The position numbers were made by a program, and so were the translations under genes. The notes under the pieces were generated by a model. That model saw only the letters and a program-made list of their open reading frames with translations, had not been told where the DNA came from and did not search any database. This document shows positions 1 through 8,240 of a DNA stretch of 64,000 nucleotides, piece after piece (position 1 is the first letter of the stretch; every line of letters starts with the position of its first letter). The DNA lies in assembly GCA_002869065.1 (NCBI GenBank), contig PKTR01000002.1, forward strand, positions 496,001 through 560,000, read 5' to 3'. Origin of the DNA: Hyphomicrobiales bacterium. GTDB taxonomy: Bacteria; Pseudomonadota; Alphaproteobacteria; Rhizobiales; Rhodobiaceae.

Positions 1-2264
1 CAGCTTGTCGTCCATTCGAACAGACGGCCTTCGCCGCTGAACGCGATAGCCGGATGGCCGGGCGGTATTCTGAGTGAGTTTTGGTCCGCATCCCAGGACT
101 GGAATTCCTCCCACTCCTTCGTTGTGGCGTTGCGCCCGTAGCGGGTGATCCGCGCCTGCGTGACCCGCCGTCCATAGCCCAGACGGGCATCCAACGCGAT
201 GTTGTCGCAGGCGGTGTTTTCCGGCTCGACGACGAATGTCCGGTTTTCGAAGAACTGCCGATCCGGATCCAGTTCATAGACGCGGTGCCTTGGATCGGCG
301 CTGCGTTCGCACCGGATCTGGATGCCGTAGGTGTTCGGCGGCGCAATCTCGATGTAACGCGTCGTGGCATCGTCGAAATCGAGCTTGATGCGGGAGCGGA
401 AGCGCCGGGTCTCGACCAGATCATAGCTGGCACCCAGGTCCCCTGTGCGCCAGTGAGCGACGCTTTGCCGACCGGAATACCCGTTGACCGGCGCCCGCGC
501 ATCGATTGTACCGGCAGATCTCAGGGTTGCGGGATCGTTCCGCCAATACCCGGTCACCGGATCGTAAGCGAAGTTTTGAAGCTCCGCGCCGGTGACGGTT
601 GCGGACCCTCCATCCGCATAGAAGACGTTGATTGCGTCGCACGCGGTCGGGCGCGGCTCGGTGATGAACAGGTCTTCAACGCTGGTGTGGAGCGTACGGA
701 CGGCCCTGCCCCCGACAAGGCATTCGACCCGGACGCCGAAGAACGGCTTTTCGCAACTCGGCGCGATGGTCGTCGGCATCGGGCACAGACGGCGCACATT
801 TGCGGGATCGATGGCACCTTCAGGACCGACAGCGGCGTCGATCCGCTGATCGAGTTGCCGCGCCCATCCGCCGGGCTCGCAGCCACCGTTCAGATGCTGG
901 TTCCAGACAATCAGGGCGCGCACATTGCCGAGAAAAGCAGTCTGGCGCCGGCTCAGTTCCGTGAGTTCGGCCGCAGTGGTCGGCGGCGACGGCCCGTCGC
1001 AGGCCGATGTGCCGTTCGACAGGCCCCAGTCGGTCCAGGTCTCGATCTCATCGAGATCTTCGTAAACCCAGAATTTCGGCCTCGGCCCGGAGATCGTCGG
1101 CAATTGTTCCTGAGGATCTCCGGTCTTTCCGGAGCACTGCATCTTGAAGTTGGAGTTGCGGGTCAGGTGCGTGTTCGAGACGATGATCGCTCGCGGAAGG
1201 TCGTCGTTTCCGACGTCGGCATAACCAATGATCGGCATGAAGTGCTGGCCGCCGCGGGACACCATAATCAACGGGATATTGTTGTCGATGAAGCCCTTTA
1301 TGATCATGCGGGCGACGGTGACGTCGTTCTCCGTCTCGACCGAGAACGGCCGTGCGTCGTTACAGCCAACAACAGTGCGCCGGTTCATGTAACCGTACAT
1401 GCCGAGCCGGGCAGTCCAGATGCAAGTGTTGCCGACGCCCGCAACGTTTCCGCAGCCGCCCCTGGAGGCATTGAGCCAGGTTTCGAACTGGTTCGAAGGC
1501 GGCGAGCATTGGCCGTAGCGCGGAATGGGCGTGTTCGCGACGCCATCCTGGAAGTATCCGTCGCAGGTCGCCGTAGCGGTCGACTGGTTGAACAGGTTGC
1601 CGAAGAACACGCCGTCAGCGGCGCTCTGATCGACGGCGCCCTCCCGGCTGCGGTAGGCCTCGTACTCCGCGGCCAAATGTTCAGACGAGCCGAAATAGCC
1701 GACATCTGTCACGGCACCGCGAAGTTGGTCGGTCATATATCGCAGCGTGGCGTCATAGTGGACGTTCTGCTCGTAGCGGCTGAAATTGAGCTGCTCGGCG
1801 ACCATACCCATCGAGAAGAACATGCACTGCGCGCTGTGCTGACGGTGCCGGCTCTCAAGGATATTCTGGCCGTTGCGCGGCTGAACGATCCAGTGCGGCA
1901 CGCGCTGCAGATAGCCGGCGTCAAGATCGGCGAAGCTGTTGAAGCGTAGCGAGTCCGCCGCTGCGGGTCCCGTCGAAATCAGCAGGCTCGCGAGCACAAT
2001 CGCAGCGTATTTTATAGCGCCGTGGAGCAGGGACGGCCTCTTTGCGGGCTCGATCGATTCCGGGCGCGTTTCAAAATGAAAAATGCGGCTGGCGACGCGG
2101 CTGAAACGGCTTGTCTTACTGTTCTTTGGAGGGTTTGTAGCAGACTGGAAGGGCGACTTCGGACATGCCGTCTTGTCCAGGATGTTTCGCGGGCTCGGCC
2201 GCTCTTTGCTCAATAACGAGAAAAGAATCGGCTGCTCACGTGAGATTTGCGCTTCCAACTTCAT
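1..2264 (-). CDS. Secreted papain/C39-like cysteine-protease-fold protein (3' end beyond window)
   Basis: The minus-strand frame is open from an ATG at 2264 to the window edge, at least 754 residues. The ATG follows a G-rich Shine-Dalgarno-like run. About 83 polar residues precede a hydrophobic stretch (about 84-99) and an alanine-rich cleavage-like site, so either the signal peptide lies far inside the protein or the true start is a non-ATG codon nearer 2020. After it come a Cys-aromatic motif (QCMFFSMGM) and, about 200 residues on, HFMPIIGYADVG then SNTH, an arrangement like the Cys...His...Asn/Asp centre of papain/C39-type peptidases. The remainder is Cys-rich and unrecognised. It is the outermost gene seen in the island. 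Protease activity is inference only; the fold may be kept without catalysis. Confidence 0.7.
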   Translation of the reverse strand, partial: MKLEAQISREQPILFSLLSKERPSPRNILDKTACPKSPFQSATNPPKNSKTSRFSRVASRIFHFETRPESIEPAKRPSLLHGAIKYAAIVLASLLISTGPAAADSLRFNSFADLDAGYLQRVPHWIVQPRNGQNILESRHRQHSAQCMFFSMGMVAEQLNFSRYEQNVHYDATLRYMTDQLRGAVTDVGYFGSSEHLAAEYEAYRSREGAVDQSAADGVFFGNLFNQSTATATCDGYFQDGVANTPIPRYGQCSPPSNQFETWLNASRGGCGNVAGVGNTCIWTARLGMYGYMNRRTVVGCNDARPFSVETENDVTVARMIIKGFIDNNIPLIMVSRGGQHFMPIIGYADVGNDDLPRAIIVSNTHLTRNSNFKMQCSGKTGDPQEQLPTISGPRPKFWVYEDLDEIETWTDWGLSNGTSACDGPSPPTTAAELTELSRRQTAFLGNVRALIVWNQHLNGGCEPGGWARQLDQRIDAAVGPEGAIDPANVRRLCPMPTTIAPSCEKPFFGVRVECLVGGRAVRTLHTSVEDLFITEPRPTACDAINVFYADGGSATVTGAELQNFAYDPVTGYWRNDPATLRSAGTIDARAPVNGYSGRQSVAHWRTGDLGASYDLVETRRFRSRIKLDFDDATTRYIEIAPPNTYGIQIRCERSADPRHRVYELDPDRQFFENRTFVVEPENTACDNIALDARLGYGRRVTQARITRYGRNATTKEWEEFQSWDADQNSLRIPPGHPAIAFSGEGRLFEWTTS

Positions 2265-2654
2265 AGCCGGACCCCCCTATCAATAGCGGTAGTCAGGTTT
2301 TCGAAGCATTCTCAGAACGTCCGGAGTCCTATTTTCCTTGCGTTACCTGACCGCCGACTGACCTCTAAAAAGGATTAGGGGAAACAGTTTTCTCCTAACT
2401 GTAACCATCACATTTTTCTATTGTACTCGCTAATCTGGTCGAAAACATGATGGCTCGCTCACTACGGGAAGATAGGTGGCGTTGAGAAGCCTTAAATCGC
2501 GCCGGAAATGGCCATACAGAACGGCATCGCAAAAGCACGGTCTTTAGTTGAGACAATGGCGTTTCCGCGGGCCATCCATAACTCAGCGGTGTTTTCCAAA
2601 CACATCGTCACGTTGGAAATCGACGGTCGACGACCATTTCCGAGCCGCCCCTCC
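2265..2654. other. Intergenic region, AT-rich against its surroundings
   Basis: About 390 bases separate the secreted protein from the 3' end of the recombinase gene. The part from about 2280 to 2480 is clearly richer in A and T than the flanks and probably holds the promoter of the secreted-protein gene, which reads leftward. No convincing gene, repeat or attachment site was seen. Confidence 0.5.
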
Positions 2655-3818
2655 TCAAGAGCGGATTTTGATGACGTTTTCAGAACCCGCCTTCGGCGCC
2701 ATTGATGGCAACGCCTTCATCGCCTCCATCCGCATCTGATCGTTGCTGTGAGAATATCGATGCAGCATCACGTGGGTCTTGTGCCCGGTGATCGACATGA
2801 TGATCGAGTCCGATACGCCCGCGGCCTGAAGCTGGCTTGTGAAGTTGTGGCGGAGATCATGGGGGCGCAGGCTCTCCACGCCGGCAGCGGCGCAAAGCCT
2901 CGCCCAGCCTTTTCGGACATTGTTGTGCGGTTTCGAAGTGTCGTACCTGCCCGGGAAGACCCACTGGCTGCCACGCGCGTGAGGCTTCCACGCAACGAGT
3001 TCGTCGCCGAGAACGTCACGTAACGGGATGCGGCGCCCCTCACCCGACTTCGAATCTCGCACGACGATGCAATTGTGTTCGAACTGGACGTCTGCCCATC
3101 GAAGCGATAGCGCCTCGCCCAGCCGCATTCCCGTATGGAAAAGGACATGGAAGAGCGGTCGCATGAAGTCGGCGGTCCGCGCAGCGGCGTCGAACAGCCG
3201 AGCGGTCTCATCTTGAGAGAGAATGCGGTCGCGCACATTGTTCGGGTTCTTCAGCTTGATCCCCTTGGCCGGATTCGTCTGGGAGATCCCGACCCGCTGC
3301 GCTTCCGAGAACAGCGATTTCAAGCAGGCCATTTCCCCGTTCACGGTTGCCACCGCCGCGTCCGTGTCCAAACGCGCGTTGTAGTAGGCAAGGCAGTCAC
3401 GAGACGAGATCGACTCGATCGGCTTTTTCCCGAAGAAGGGCGCCAAGTGCTGGATCAACTGCTGGCGATATTTGTTGGCCGTCCGCAGATGCCGTTTGGC
3501 ATCGAGGAATGTCGGGATGAAGTCCGCGAGCGTGGTCGGTGTGGCCTTCCGCCTTGGCCGGTAGGTGCCCTCAAAAATGGCGGCTTTCCTGGCCATGAGT
3601 ACACCCTCGGCCTGAGACCGATTTCGGCAGTTTGGCAACCGCTCCTTAATCTGGTGCGTTGGCGGCGCCACGCCACTTTCGTACTGGCCGGGGACCGGAG
3701 CGCGGTACTTGATGTACCATGTCCCCCCTTCGCTACTCTCGTTCCGCCGATATCCGACACCGTTGTGCCAGGCCCATTCGCCAGGTCCGAGTTCGGACAG
3801 CTTTATCGTCTTCGTCAT
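2655..3818 (-). CDS. Tyrosine recombinase / phage-type integrase
   Basis: Site-specific DNA recombinase of 387 residues. An N-terminal arm-binding-like part and a SAM-like core-binding domain (about 90-180) precede the C-terminal catalytic domain. All catalytic residues are visible: Arg about 232 (HTGMRLGEAL), Lys about 257, HDLRH (His about 330, Arg about 333), His about 356 in TGHKT and the nucleophile Tyr about 365 (HRYSH). The ATG at 3818 is chosen because GGGAGG lies eight bases upstream; a GTG at 3827 directly abuts that site. The gene lies 18 bases after the RHH-like gene on the same strand and may be cotranscribed with it. It is probably the integrase of the island, although the tRNA-Phe at the island's right edge is 8.5 kb away. 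Confidence 0.93.
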   Translation of the reverse strand: MTKTIKLSELGPGEWAWHNGVGYRRNESSEGGTWYIKYRAPVPGQYESGVAPPTHQIKERLPNCRNRSQAEGVLMARKAAIFEGTYRPRRKATPTTLADFIPTFLDAKRHLRTANKYRQQLIQHLAPFFGKKPIESISSRDCLAYYNARLDTDAAVATVNGEMACLKSLFSEAQRVGISQTNPAKGIKLKNPNNVRDRILSQDETARLFDAAARTADFMRPLFHVLFHTGMRLGEALSLRWADVQFEHNCIVVRDSKSGEGRRIPLRDVLGDELVAWKPHARGSQWVFPGRYDTSKPHNNVRKGWARLCAAAGVESLRPHDLRHNFTSQLQAAGVSDSIIMSITGHKTHVMLHRYSHSNDQMRMEAMKALPSMAPKAGSENVIKIRS

Positions 3819-3836
3819 CCTGATCACCTCCCGCCC

Positions 3837-4418
3837 CTAGAACGGACTCTCGTCATCCGGATCGACGCGTGCGGGCATCGGCTTTTTCCGAAGCGGTGAA
3901 GGCGGCGAGTTCGTCTCGCGCGGCCATTTCGGAGTCTTCAACCCGGCGTTCTCCAGGTCCTTTTTCATTTCGTACCCAGCTGCCCACGGATCATTCTGCC
4001 GGTTGTCACGCCAGATCTGGATATAGTGCTCCAGCCTGTGCCAAAGGACCTCGACATTCATCAGGTCCGGGTTCTTGAGCTCGTTGGTCTCGCTGAAAAA
4101 CTCGATATGCGCTTCGATGAATGTCCGGCGTTCGTCGTCTTCGAAATCCGAGGGGATGTCTGAATCCGCGAGCATGCGTATTTCGCGCACCCCCTGCCGA
4201 ACATCCCAATAATCAAGCCAGATACGCTGAGTTACATCTGTTAGCGGAAAGCCATCGACGGTTGTTTCCCGTGCTCGCGCCTGAATCGCATCCTCCACCA
4301 CCGTGGTGATGCTCTGTCGGCGCAGCTTCGAAACAAACTCCAGAGCGAATCGGGTTTTCGGGTCGAGTCGCAGCGACAGCGTCTGCGTTTTCGATTTCGT
4401 ATCAGTGGCGCGGGCCAT
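3837..4418 (-). CDS. Ribbon-helix-helix-like DNA-binding protein
   Basis: Protein of 193 residues. The N-terminal 45 residues (TLSLRLDPKTRFALEFVSK, then a basic helix ending in VVEDAI) read like a MetJ/Arc/CopG-type RHH domain, as found in plasmid and integrative-element repressors. The rest is acidic, Trp-rich and unrecognised. The ATG at 4418 is preferred because GGGGGA lies just upstream; an upstream in-frame extension to 4694 would run through the divergent promoter region and is unlikely. It is divergent from the excisionase-like HTH gene, and the shared region carries two ACATGTGT boxes, so autoregulation and control of the HTH gene are plausible. The function is inferred from the domain and context. 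Confidence 0.75.
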   Translation of the reverse strand: MARATDTKSKTQTLSLRLDPKTRFALEFVSKLRRQSITTVVEDAIQARARETTVDGFPLTDVTQRIWLDYWDVRQGVREIRMLADSDIPSDFEDDERRTFIEAHIEFFSETNELKNPDLMNVEVLWHRLEHYIQIWRDNRQNDPWAAGYEMKKDLENAGLKTPKWPRETNSPPSPLRKKPMPARVDPDDESPF

Positions 4419-4435
4419 CTGTTCCCCCTTTATCC

Positions 4436-4461
4436 ACATGTGTCCCACAGCATACATGTGT
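4436..4461. promoter_or_regulatory. Tandem ACATGTGT boxes, candidate operator
   Basis: ACATGTGT occurs at 4436-4443 and again at 4454-4461, an 18-base spacing (near two helical turns). Each contains the palindrome ACATGT. The pair lies between the divergent RHH-like and HTH genes, just upstream of the -35 of the rightward promoter. RHH proteins typically bind tandem short sites cooperatively, so this is a good candidate operator. Confidence 0.45.
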
Positions 4462-4466
4462 TGCTG

Positions 4467-4495
4467 TTGCATTACAATGCTGCAGGACGTATTAT
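4467..4495 (+). promoter_or_regulatory. Sigma70-type promoter for the HTH/excisionase-like genes
   Basis: TTGCAT (4467-4472) and TATTAT (4490-4495) are separated by exactly 17 bases and point toward the genes that start at 4554 and 4588. The -35 lies six bases after the second ACATGTGT box, so a protein bound there would hinder polymerase. Confidence 0.6.
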
Positions 4496-4553
4496 TCTCT
4501 CTCATGAGCCTACGGGCTCCAACAGGCAAACAAAGAGAGCAGGAGGAGCAGTG

Positions 4554-4634
4554 ATGGACCACGTTTCGAAGAGCAAGGAGGGCAAGTATGCCCAGTCGTT
4601 TGATCGATATTCGAGATCTTTCCGAGCAGCTTAA
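4554..4634 (+). CDS. Possible 26-residue leader peptide
   Basis: A short frame with ATG at 4554 and a strong Shine-Dalgarno (AGGAGGAG, five to six bases upstream) ends at TAA 4632-4634. It overlaps the start of the excisionase-like gene in another frame. The peptide is basic and serine-rich, with no recognised domain. Translation through it would pass over the Shine-Dalgarno and start of the next gene, so it could couple or attenuate that gene's translation. The only evidence is the ribosome-binding site and position. Confidence 0.4.
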   Translation: MDHVSKSKEGKYAQSFDRYSRSFRAA

Positions 4635-4806
4635 GGTCCCGGAAAAGACCATTCGTAACAAGCTAAGCGACGGAAAGTGGCCGTTGCACCCCATACGTAT
4701 CGGACGATGCCTTCGCTGGCGGCAATCCGATGTCGACGCCTATATCGAAGACCTTGTCGAAACGTCTCGCCGCTTGGCGGCCGGGATTGATGAGGCCTTT
4801 CGATAG
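4588..4806 (+). CDS. AlpA/excisionase-like helix-turn-helix protein
   Basis: Small protein of 72 residues with a MerR/AlpA-type winged HTH: IDIRDLSEQLKVPEKTIRNK forms the helix-turn-helix, and IGRCLRWRQSDVDAYIEDL is the typical wing plus closing helix of excisionase-like proteins. GGAGG lies six bases before the ATG. It is first in a rightward run with the HTH/zinc-ribbon gene and the second recombinase. Such proteins act as recombination directionality factors or activators of integrase genes; which applies here cannot be read from the sequence. Confidence 0.85.
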   Translation: MPSRLIDIRDLSEQLKVPEKTIRNKLSDGKWPLHPIRIGRCLRWRQSDVDAYIEDLVETSRRLAAGIDEAFR

Positions 4807-4851
4807 CGTGCCTCTGCCGATCACATTGGACCCTATGTGGCGGAGGACGAA

Positions 4852-5298
4852 ATGCCCGAGCGACGAAAGCGCCGCACGTACAATCCGCGGCTGGTTCGAC
4901 GAGACTGCACCTATTCGATCGAGCAGCTTGCGAACCTGTTCAGCGTCCATGCAAACACCATACATCTGTGGCGCCGCGATGGGCTCAGAGCCATCGACGG
5001 TCTGCGCCCCATCCTCTTTCATGGCAGCGATATTCAGGCCTTCCTGAACAACCGCCAGGGCAGGCGGAAGGTGAAGTGCGCACCAACGGAATTCTACTGT
5101 TGCCGATGCCGTCGACCCCGCGTCCCGTGGGAACGGCTTGTCGACATCGAAATCAGGAACTCAAAGCAGCTTCTTCTGAAAGCCGTCTGTCCCGTTTGCG
5201 GGGCCGGCATGAACAAGGCTGGATCGACGGCAAAGATCGGCGAATACCGGAAAATCTTCGACATCCAAACGGTCGCTGGCGAGGGCCTAGCAGTGTGA
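4852..5298 (+). CDS. Helix-turn-helix protein with Cys4 zinc-ribbon-like part
   Basis: Protein of 148 residues from the ATG at 4852, which has GGAGG six bases upstream; a GTG at 4837 in the same frame is a weaker start. Residues about 20-55 form a MerR-like HTH (YSIEQLANLFSVHANTIHLW). The C-terminal half carries two cysteine pairs (CCRCRR and CPVCGAG), which could bind a zinc ion. It lies 45 bases after the excisionase-like gene and 42 before the second recombinase on the same strand, so it is probably a regulator or accessory factor of the mobile element. No specific family was recognised. Confidence 0.75.
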   Translation: MPERRKRRTYNPRLVRRDCTYSIEQLANLFSVHANTIHLWRRDGLRAIDGLRPILFHGSDIQAFLNNRQGRRKVKCAPTEFYCCRCRRPRVPWERLVDIEIRNSKQLLLKAVCPVCGAGMNKAGSTAKIGEYRKIFDIQTVAGEGLAV

Positions 5299-5340
5299 GC
5301 ACGTGCCCTCGTTAACTGTGACTAACGGAGATCAAGAAGA

Positions 5341-6435
5341 ATGCCTGAATACAACGCGAGAAACGAACGCATCAAACGCGACTACTTCGCTCTCCTTGCC
5401 GAGGCGGACCAGAGGAGTCAGCAAACCATAGACGGGGTCCGCAAAGCGATCAGCCGTTACGAACAATTCACCGAGTTTGCAGACTTCGCTGCGTTCAACA
5501 AAGACATGGCCGTCGGCTTCAAGCGCCACCTTCAAGCGGCCAACGCCGTTCGAACCGGCAAGCCGCTTTCACCTGCCACCATCCGTTCGACCTTGTATGC
5601 GGTCCAGGAATTCTTCCGCTGGCTGGCGCGCGAACCGGGTTACCGCACGAAAATCCGGCCAGACGATATTCGCTATCTGAACCTGCCGCGCAAGGATCTT
5701 GCCGCGGCGCAATCTCCGCGGACCCGGAAGGTGCCGACCATCGAGCAGGTCCGCGCGGCCTTGGCGGCAATGCCGACGGCGACCGAGGTCGAACGGCGCG
5801 ACCGGGCCCTTATCGCCTTCACCCTGCTGACGGGAATGCGCGATGGCGCGATCGCGTCGCTGAAACTCAAACACATCGACCTCGATCAATGTCTGGTCAT
5901 CCAGGACCCCAAGGAGATCAAGACCAAGTTCTCGAAACGGATCGAGACGTTCTTCTTCCGGGTCGGCGATGACATCGAGCGCATCGTAACCGACTGGATC
6001 CGGCACCTGCGGGAAGAACAGCTATACGGGCACGACGACCCGGTCTTTCCGCGGACGCGCGTCGCGCCGAACGACGATATGCATTTCGAAGCAACGGGGC
6101 TTGAGCCCGTCTGCTGGTCATCTGCAGGCCCGATCAGGCGGATCTTTCAGGGCGCGTTCGCCGCAGCCGGCTTGCCGTATTTCTCGCCGCACAGCTTCCG
6201 CTCCACGCTCACCATTCTCGGCGAACAGATCTGCCGAACCCCGGAAGACTTCAAGGCATGGTCGCAGAACCTTGGGCATGAAAGCCCGCTGACGACGTTC
6301 AACAGCTACGGCAAGGTCGCGATACATCGGCAAGGTCAACTGGTTCGCAATGCCGGAAAACAGGATCCGCAGGACGAAAAGCTCGACCGGATAGCCTCCA
6401 TGATTGAGAACCTGCACGCTCGCAAGACGTCATAG
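5341..6435 (+). CDS. Second tyrosine recombinase (XerC/D-like)
   Basis: Site-specific recombinase of 364 residues. An N-terminal SAM-like domain (about 25-110) is followed by the catalytic domain with Arg 167 (TGMRDGAIAS), Lys about 194-196, His 284 and Arg 287 (HSFR), His 303 (LGHES) and Tyr 313 (NSYGK). The fifth residue is His as usual, but HSFR replaces the common HxLRH. GGAG lies about 12 bases before the ATG. The stop is only 74 bases from the convergent hsdS stop. It differs clearly from the recombinase at 2655-3818, so the island carries two unrelated integrase-type enzymes; this one may be the partner of the small HTH proteins upstream. Confidence 0.92.
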   Translation: MPEYNARNERIKRDYFALLAEADQRSQQTIDGVRKAISRYEQFTEFADFAAFNKDMAVGFKRHLQAANAVRTGKPLSPATIRSTLYAVQEFFRWLAREPGYRTKIRPDDIRYLNLPRKDLAAAQSPRTRKVPTIEQVRAALAAMPTATEVERRDRALIAFTLLTGMRDGAIASLKLKHIDLDQCLVIQDPKEIKTKFSKRIETFFFRVGDDIERIVTDWIRHLREEQLYGHDDPVFPRTRVAPNDDMHFEATGLEPVCWSSAGPIRRIFQGAFAAAGLPYFSPHSFRSTLTILGEQICRTPEDFKAWSQNLGHESPLTTFNSYGKVAIHRQGQLVRNAGKQDPQDEKLDRIASMIENLHARKTS

Positions 6436-6509
6436 GGCACCGAGCCGCGTGGTCTGCCGGCGGTTGACTAGGGCTGTCGAAATGGCGCGACCGGCGTGTA
6501 GGACGCAGA

Positions 6510-8240
6510 CTATTCCGCTGCCACCCTTCCGGCAGATGAAGCGGACTCCAGTGCCTCGTGCAGCAACGCTTCGAGGAGGCGGGCGCGGGCAGTGTCGGCG
6601 GTAATGAGGGCGGCCTCCAGCCGATCGCAGAGGGCCATGAGGGCATCGACCTTCGCCACGATGCGGTGTTGTTCGGCGAGGGGTGGGAGGGGGAAGACCA
6701 TCTTGCCGAGGTCGGTTATTGAGATGTGCTTGATTGCGACGCCGGCTGTCTTCTGCTGTAATGCGTCTTGCGTTTGCGGCGAGTCCAACACCAGCTTCAA
6801 ATACCGTCGTTCAAAGTGGCATGAACGAAGCCACATCACAGCGACACTTTGGTTTATGCAGAACGGCAGATGCCTATCCTCTACGATGGCCGTCCTACCA
6901 ATGGACCCGTCTTTGGTGATTAGGATGTCACCGGGTTGCGGCTTGTCCTTTTCGTTCAAAGCGTCGAATAGCGTTGTGGGGGTCAGACTGGCAGTCTCGA
7001 AAATGATCTGGCCTTCGTTAACGTTCTTGCCCGTTACAATTGGCACACCGGTTTCGACATGCTCCACCGGCCGAGTGAAGCCATAGGTGATCCAGTTTGT
7101 GATCTGATCCCAGCGCGTCCAGCACCAGCCCGCCGGAGTCAGGCTCCATTTCTCCTCATCGGCGATGGTTGCGACCTTCTTCGGGTTGCGGAGGTTGTGG
7201 TCTGCCTTCAGCTTTACGACCTTTTCGAGTTCGTAGGATGCCGGTTCGTCGGTCGGGTCTTGCTCTACCAGTTTACCGCGGACAGCGAGGTTGAGGATGG
7301 TCTGGCGGAGGGGTTTGATCTGGTCGGAGCGGGTGGTGAGGGCGGGGAGCGTGGCGAGGGCGAAGCGGGCGTTTGCCGCGAAGTCGGCGGTGTCCGCGTC
7401 GGGCGCGGTCAGGCGGGCGAGGCTGGCGGCGGTCAGCCGGTCGCGGGTGGTCTCGCGCGCGGTGCGCGCCGCCTCCAGCCGGTCCAGCAGCGCCATCAGT
7501 TCCTCCACCTTTGCCACGATCCGCCGCTGCTCGGCGAGGGGCGGGAGGGGGACAGGCTGGTTGTTTGCCATCTGTGCAGTCAATTCGACCTGATTTGTCG
7601 AACCCGCCGCACGATATTCAATGACGCCGTAAACGTGATCCGTGCGAAGCCACGTCCGAACATACTCCGGGTCGGCTTCGAGGCAGCGCACGACAGTGAC
7701 GTGGCTATCGCAGACGAGCTTTTCAGGCGGATCAGAAAGCCGGATAATTCGGCCAATGGTGCCAGTGCCGGTCGAGTTCCAGAGCAGGTCGCCGTCGCGC
7801 AGGAACCTGATTGCCTCGTATTTCTCAAGTGAGTCCAAAGTGACTCGCTTCGCGGCCGCCAGGTCAAGGCCAGTCCACTGTACGCACTTCTGAGAAATCA
7901 CCGGCGCTCCGTTAGTGGGGGCGTATTTCGGGGATTTGCCGCGTTGGATGTAAGCAGCGATGGTGCCGAGGCGTGCCCAGGTCCATCCAGGAGGAATCGG
8001 GAATGGCGGTTCCTCAATTGGCTCCAGTAGCTTCGGCTTTTTGATCTGCCCCACCTTTACCAGCCGCGCCTTTTCCGCGGCGATCCGTTTCAGCAACTCC
8101 GATGCTGGTTCGTCGCCCGCCTCCTGCGGCACCAGCTTCCCCCGCACGGCGAGGTCCAGCACGAAGCGGCGCAAGCGGGGAACGGCGTCGGGCGCGTCGG
8201 CCACCTGTTCGTAGAGGGCGAGCAAACGATCGACATTCAT
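6510..8240 (-). CDS. hsdS: Type I restriction-modification specificity subunit HsdS
   Basis: DNA-sequence recognition subunit of 576 residues. It has the usual two-fold design: each half holds a variable target-recognition domain followed by a conserved coiled-coil spacer. The spacers are recognisable as PLPPLAEQRRIVAKVEELMA and the near-identical PLPPLAEQHRIVAKVDALMA, and both halves have NLAVRGKLV before the recognition domain. HsdS sets the methylation and cleavage target of the HsdM2S and HsdR2M2S complexes. Its ATG overlaps the hsdM stop by four bases, so it is last in a tight hsdR-hsdM-hsdS operon. The target sequence cannot be predicted from this. Confidence 0.97.
   Translation of the reverse strand: MNVDRLLALYEQVADAPDAVPRLRRFVLDLAVRGKLVPQEAGDEPASELLKRIAAEKARLVKVGQIKKPKLLEPIEEPPFPIPPGWTWARLGTIAAYIQRGKSPKYAPTNGAPVISQKCVQWTGLDLAAAKRVTLDSLEKYEAIRFLRDGDLLWNSTGTGTIGRIIRLSDPPEKLVCDSHVTVVRCLEADPEYVRTWLRTDHVYGVIEYRAAGSTNQVELTAQMANNQPVPLPPLAEQRRIVAKVEELMALLDRLEAARTARETTRDRLTAASLARLTAPDADTADFAANARFALATLPALTTRSDQIKPLRQTILNLAVRGKLVEQDPTDEPASYELEKVVKLKADHNLRNPKKVATIADEEKWSLTPAGWCWTRWDQITNWITYGFTRPVEHVETGVPIVTGKNVNEGQIIFETASLTPTTLFDALNEKDKPQPGDILITKDGSIGRTAIVEDRHLPFCINQSVAVMWLRSCHFERRYLKLVLDSPQTQDALQQKTAGVAIKHISITDLGKMVFPLPPLAEQHRIVAKVDALMALCDRLEAALITADTARARLLEALLHEALESASSAGRVAAE

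Noticed and set aside
81-1949. 622-codon plus-strand open frame
   Set aside because: It is antisense to the secreted protein frame, which has a signal-like segment and protein-like composition; the plus frame has no domain features.
2655-2680. Attachment-site repeat of the tRNA-Phe 3' end near the integrase
   Set aside because: Only a nine-base match (GCGGATTTT) was seen, too short to support an att site.
5341-8240. Recombinase-driven phase variation of hsdS
   Set aside because: The recombinase gene is next to hsdS, but there is only one hsdS copy and no inverted recognition-domain cassettes in the window.
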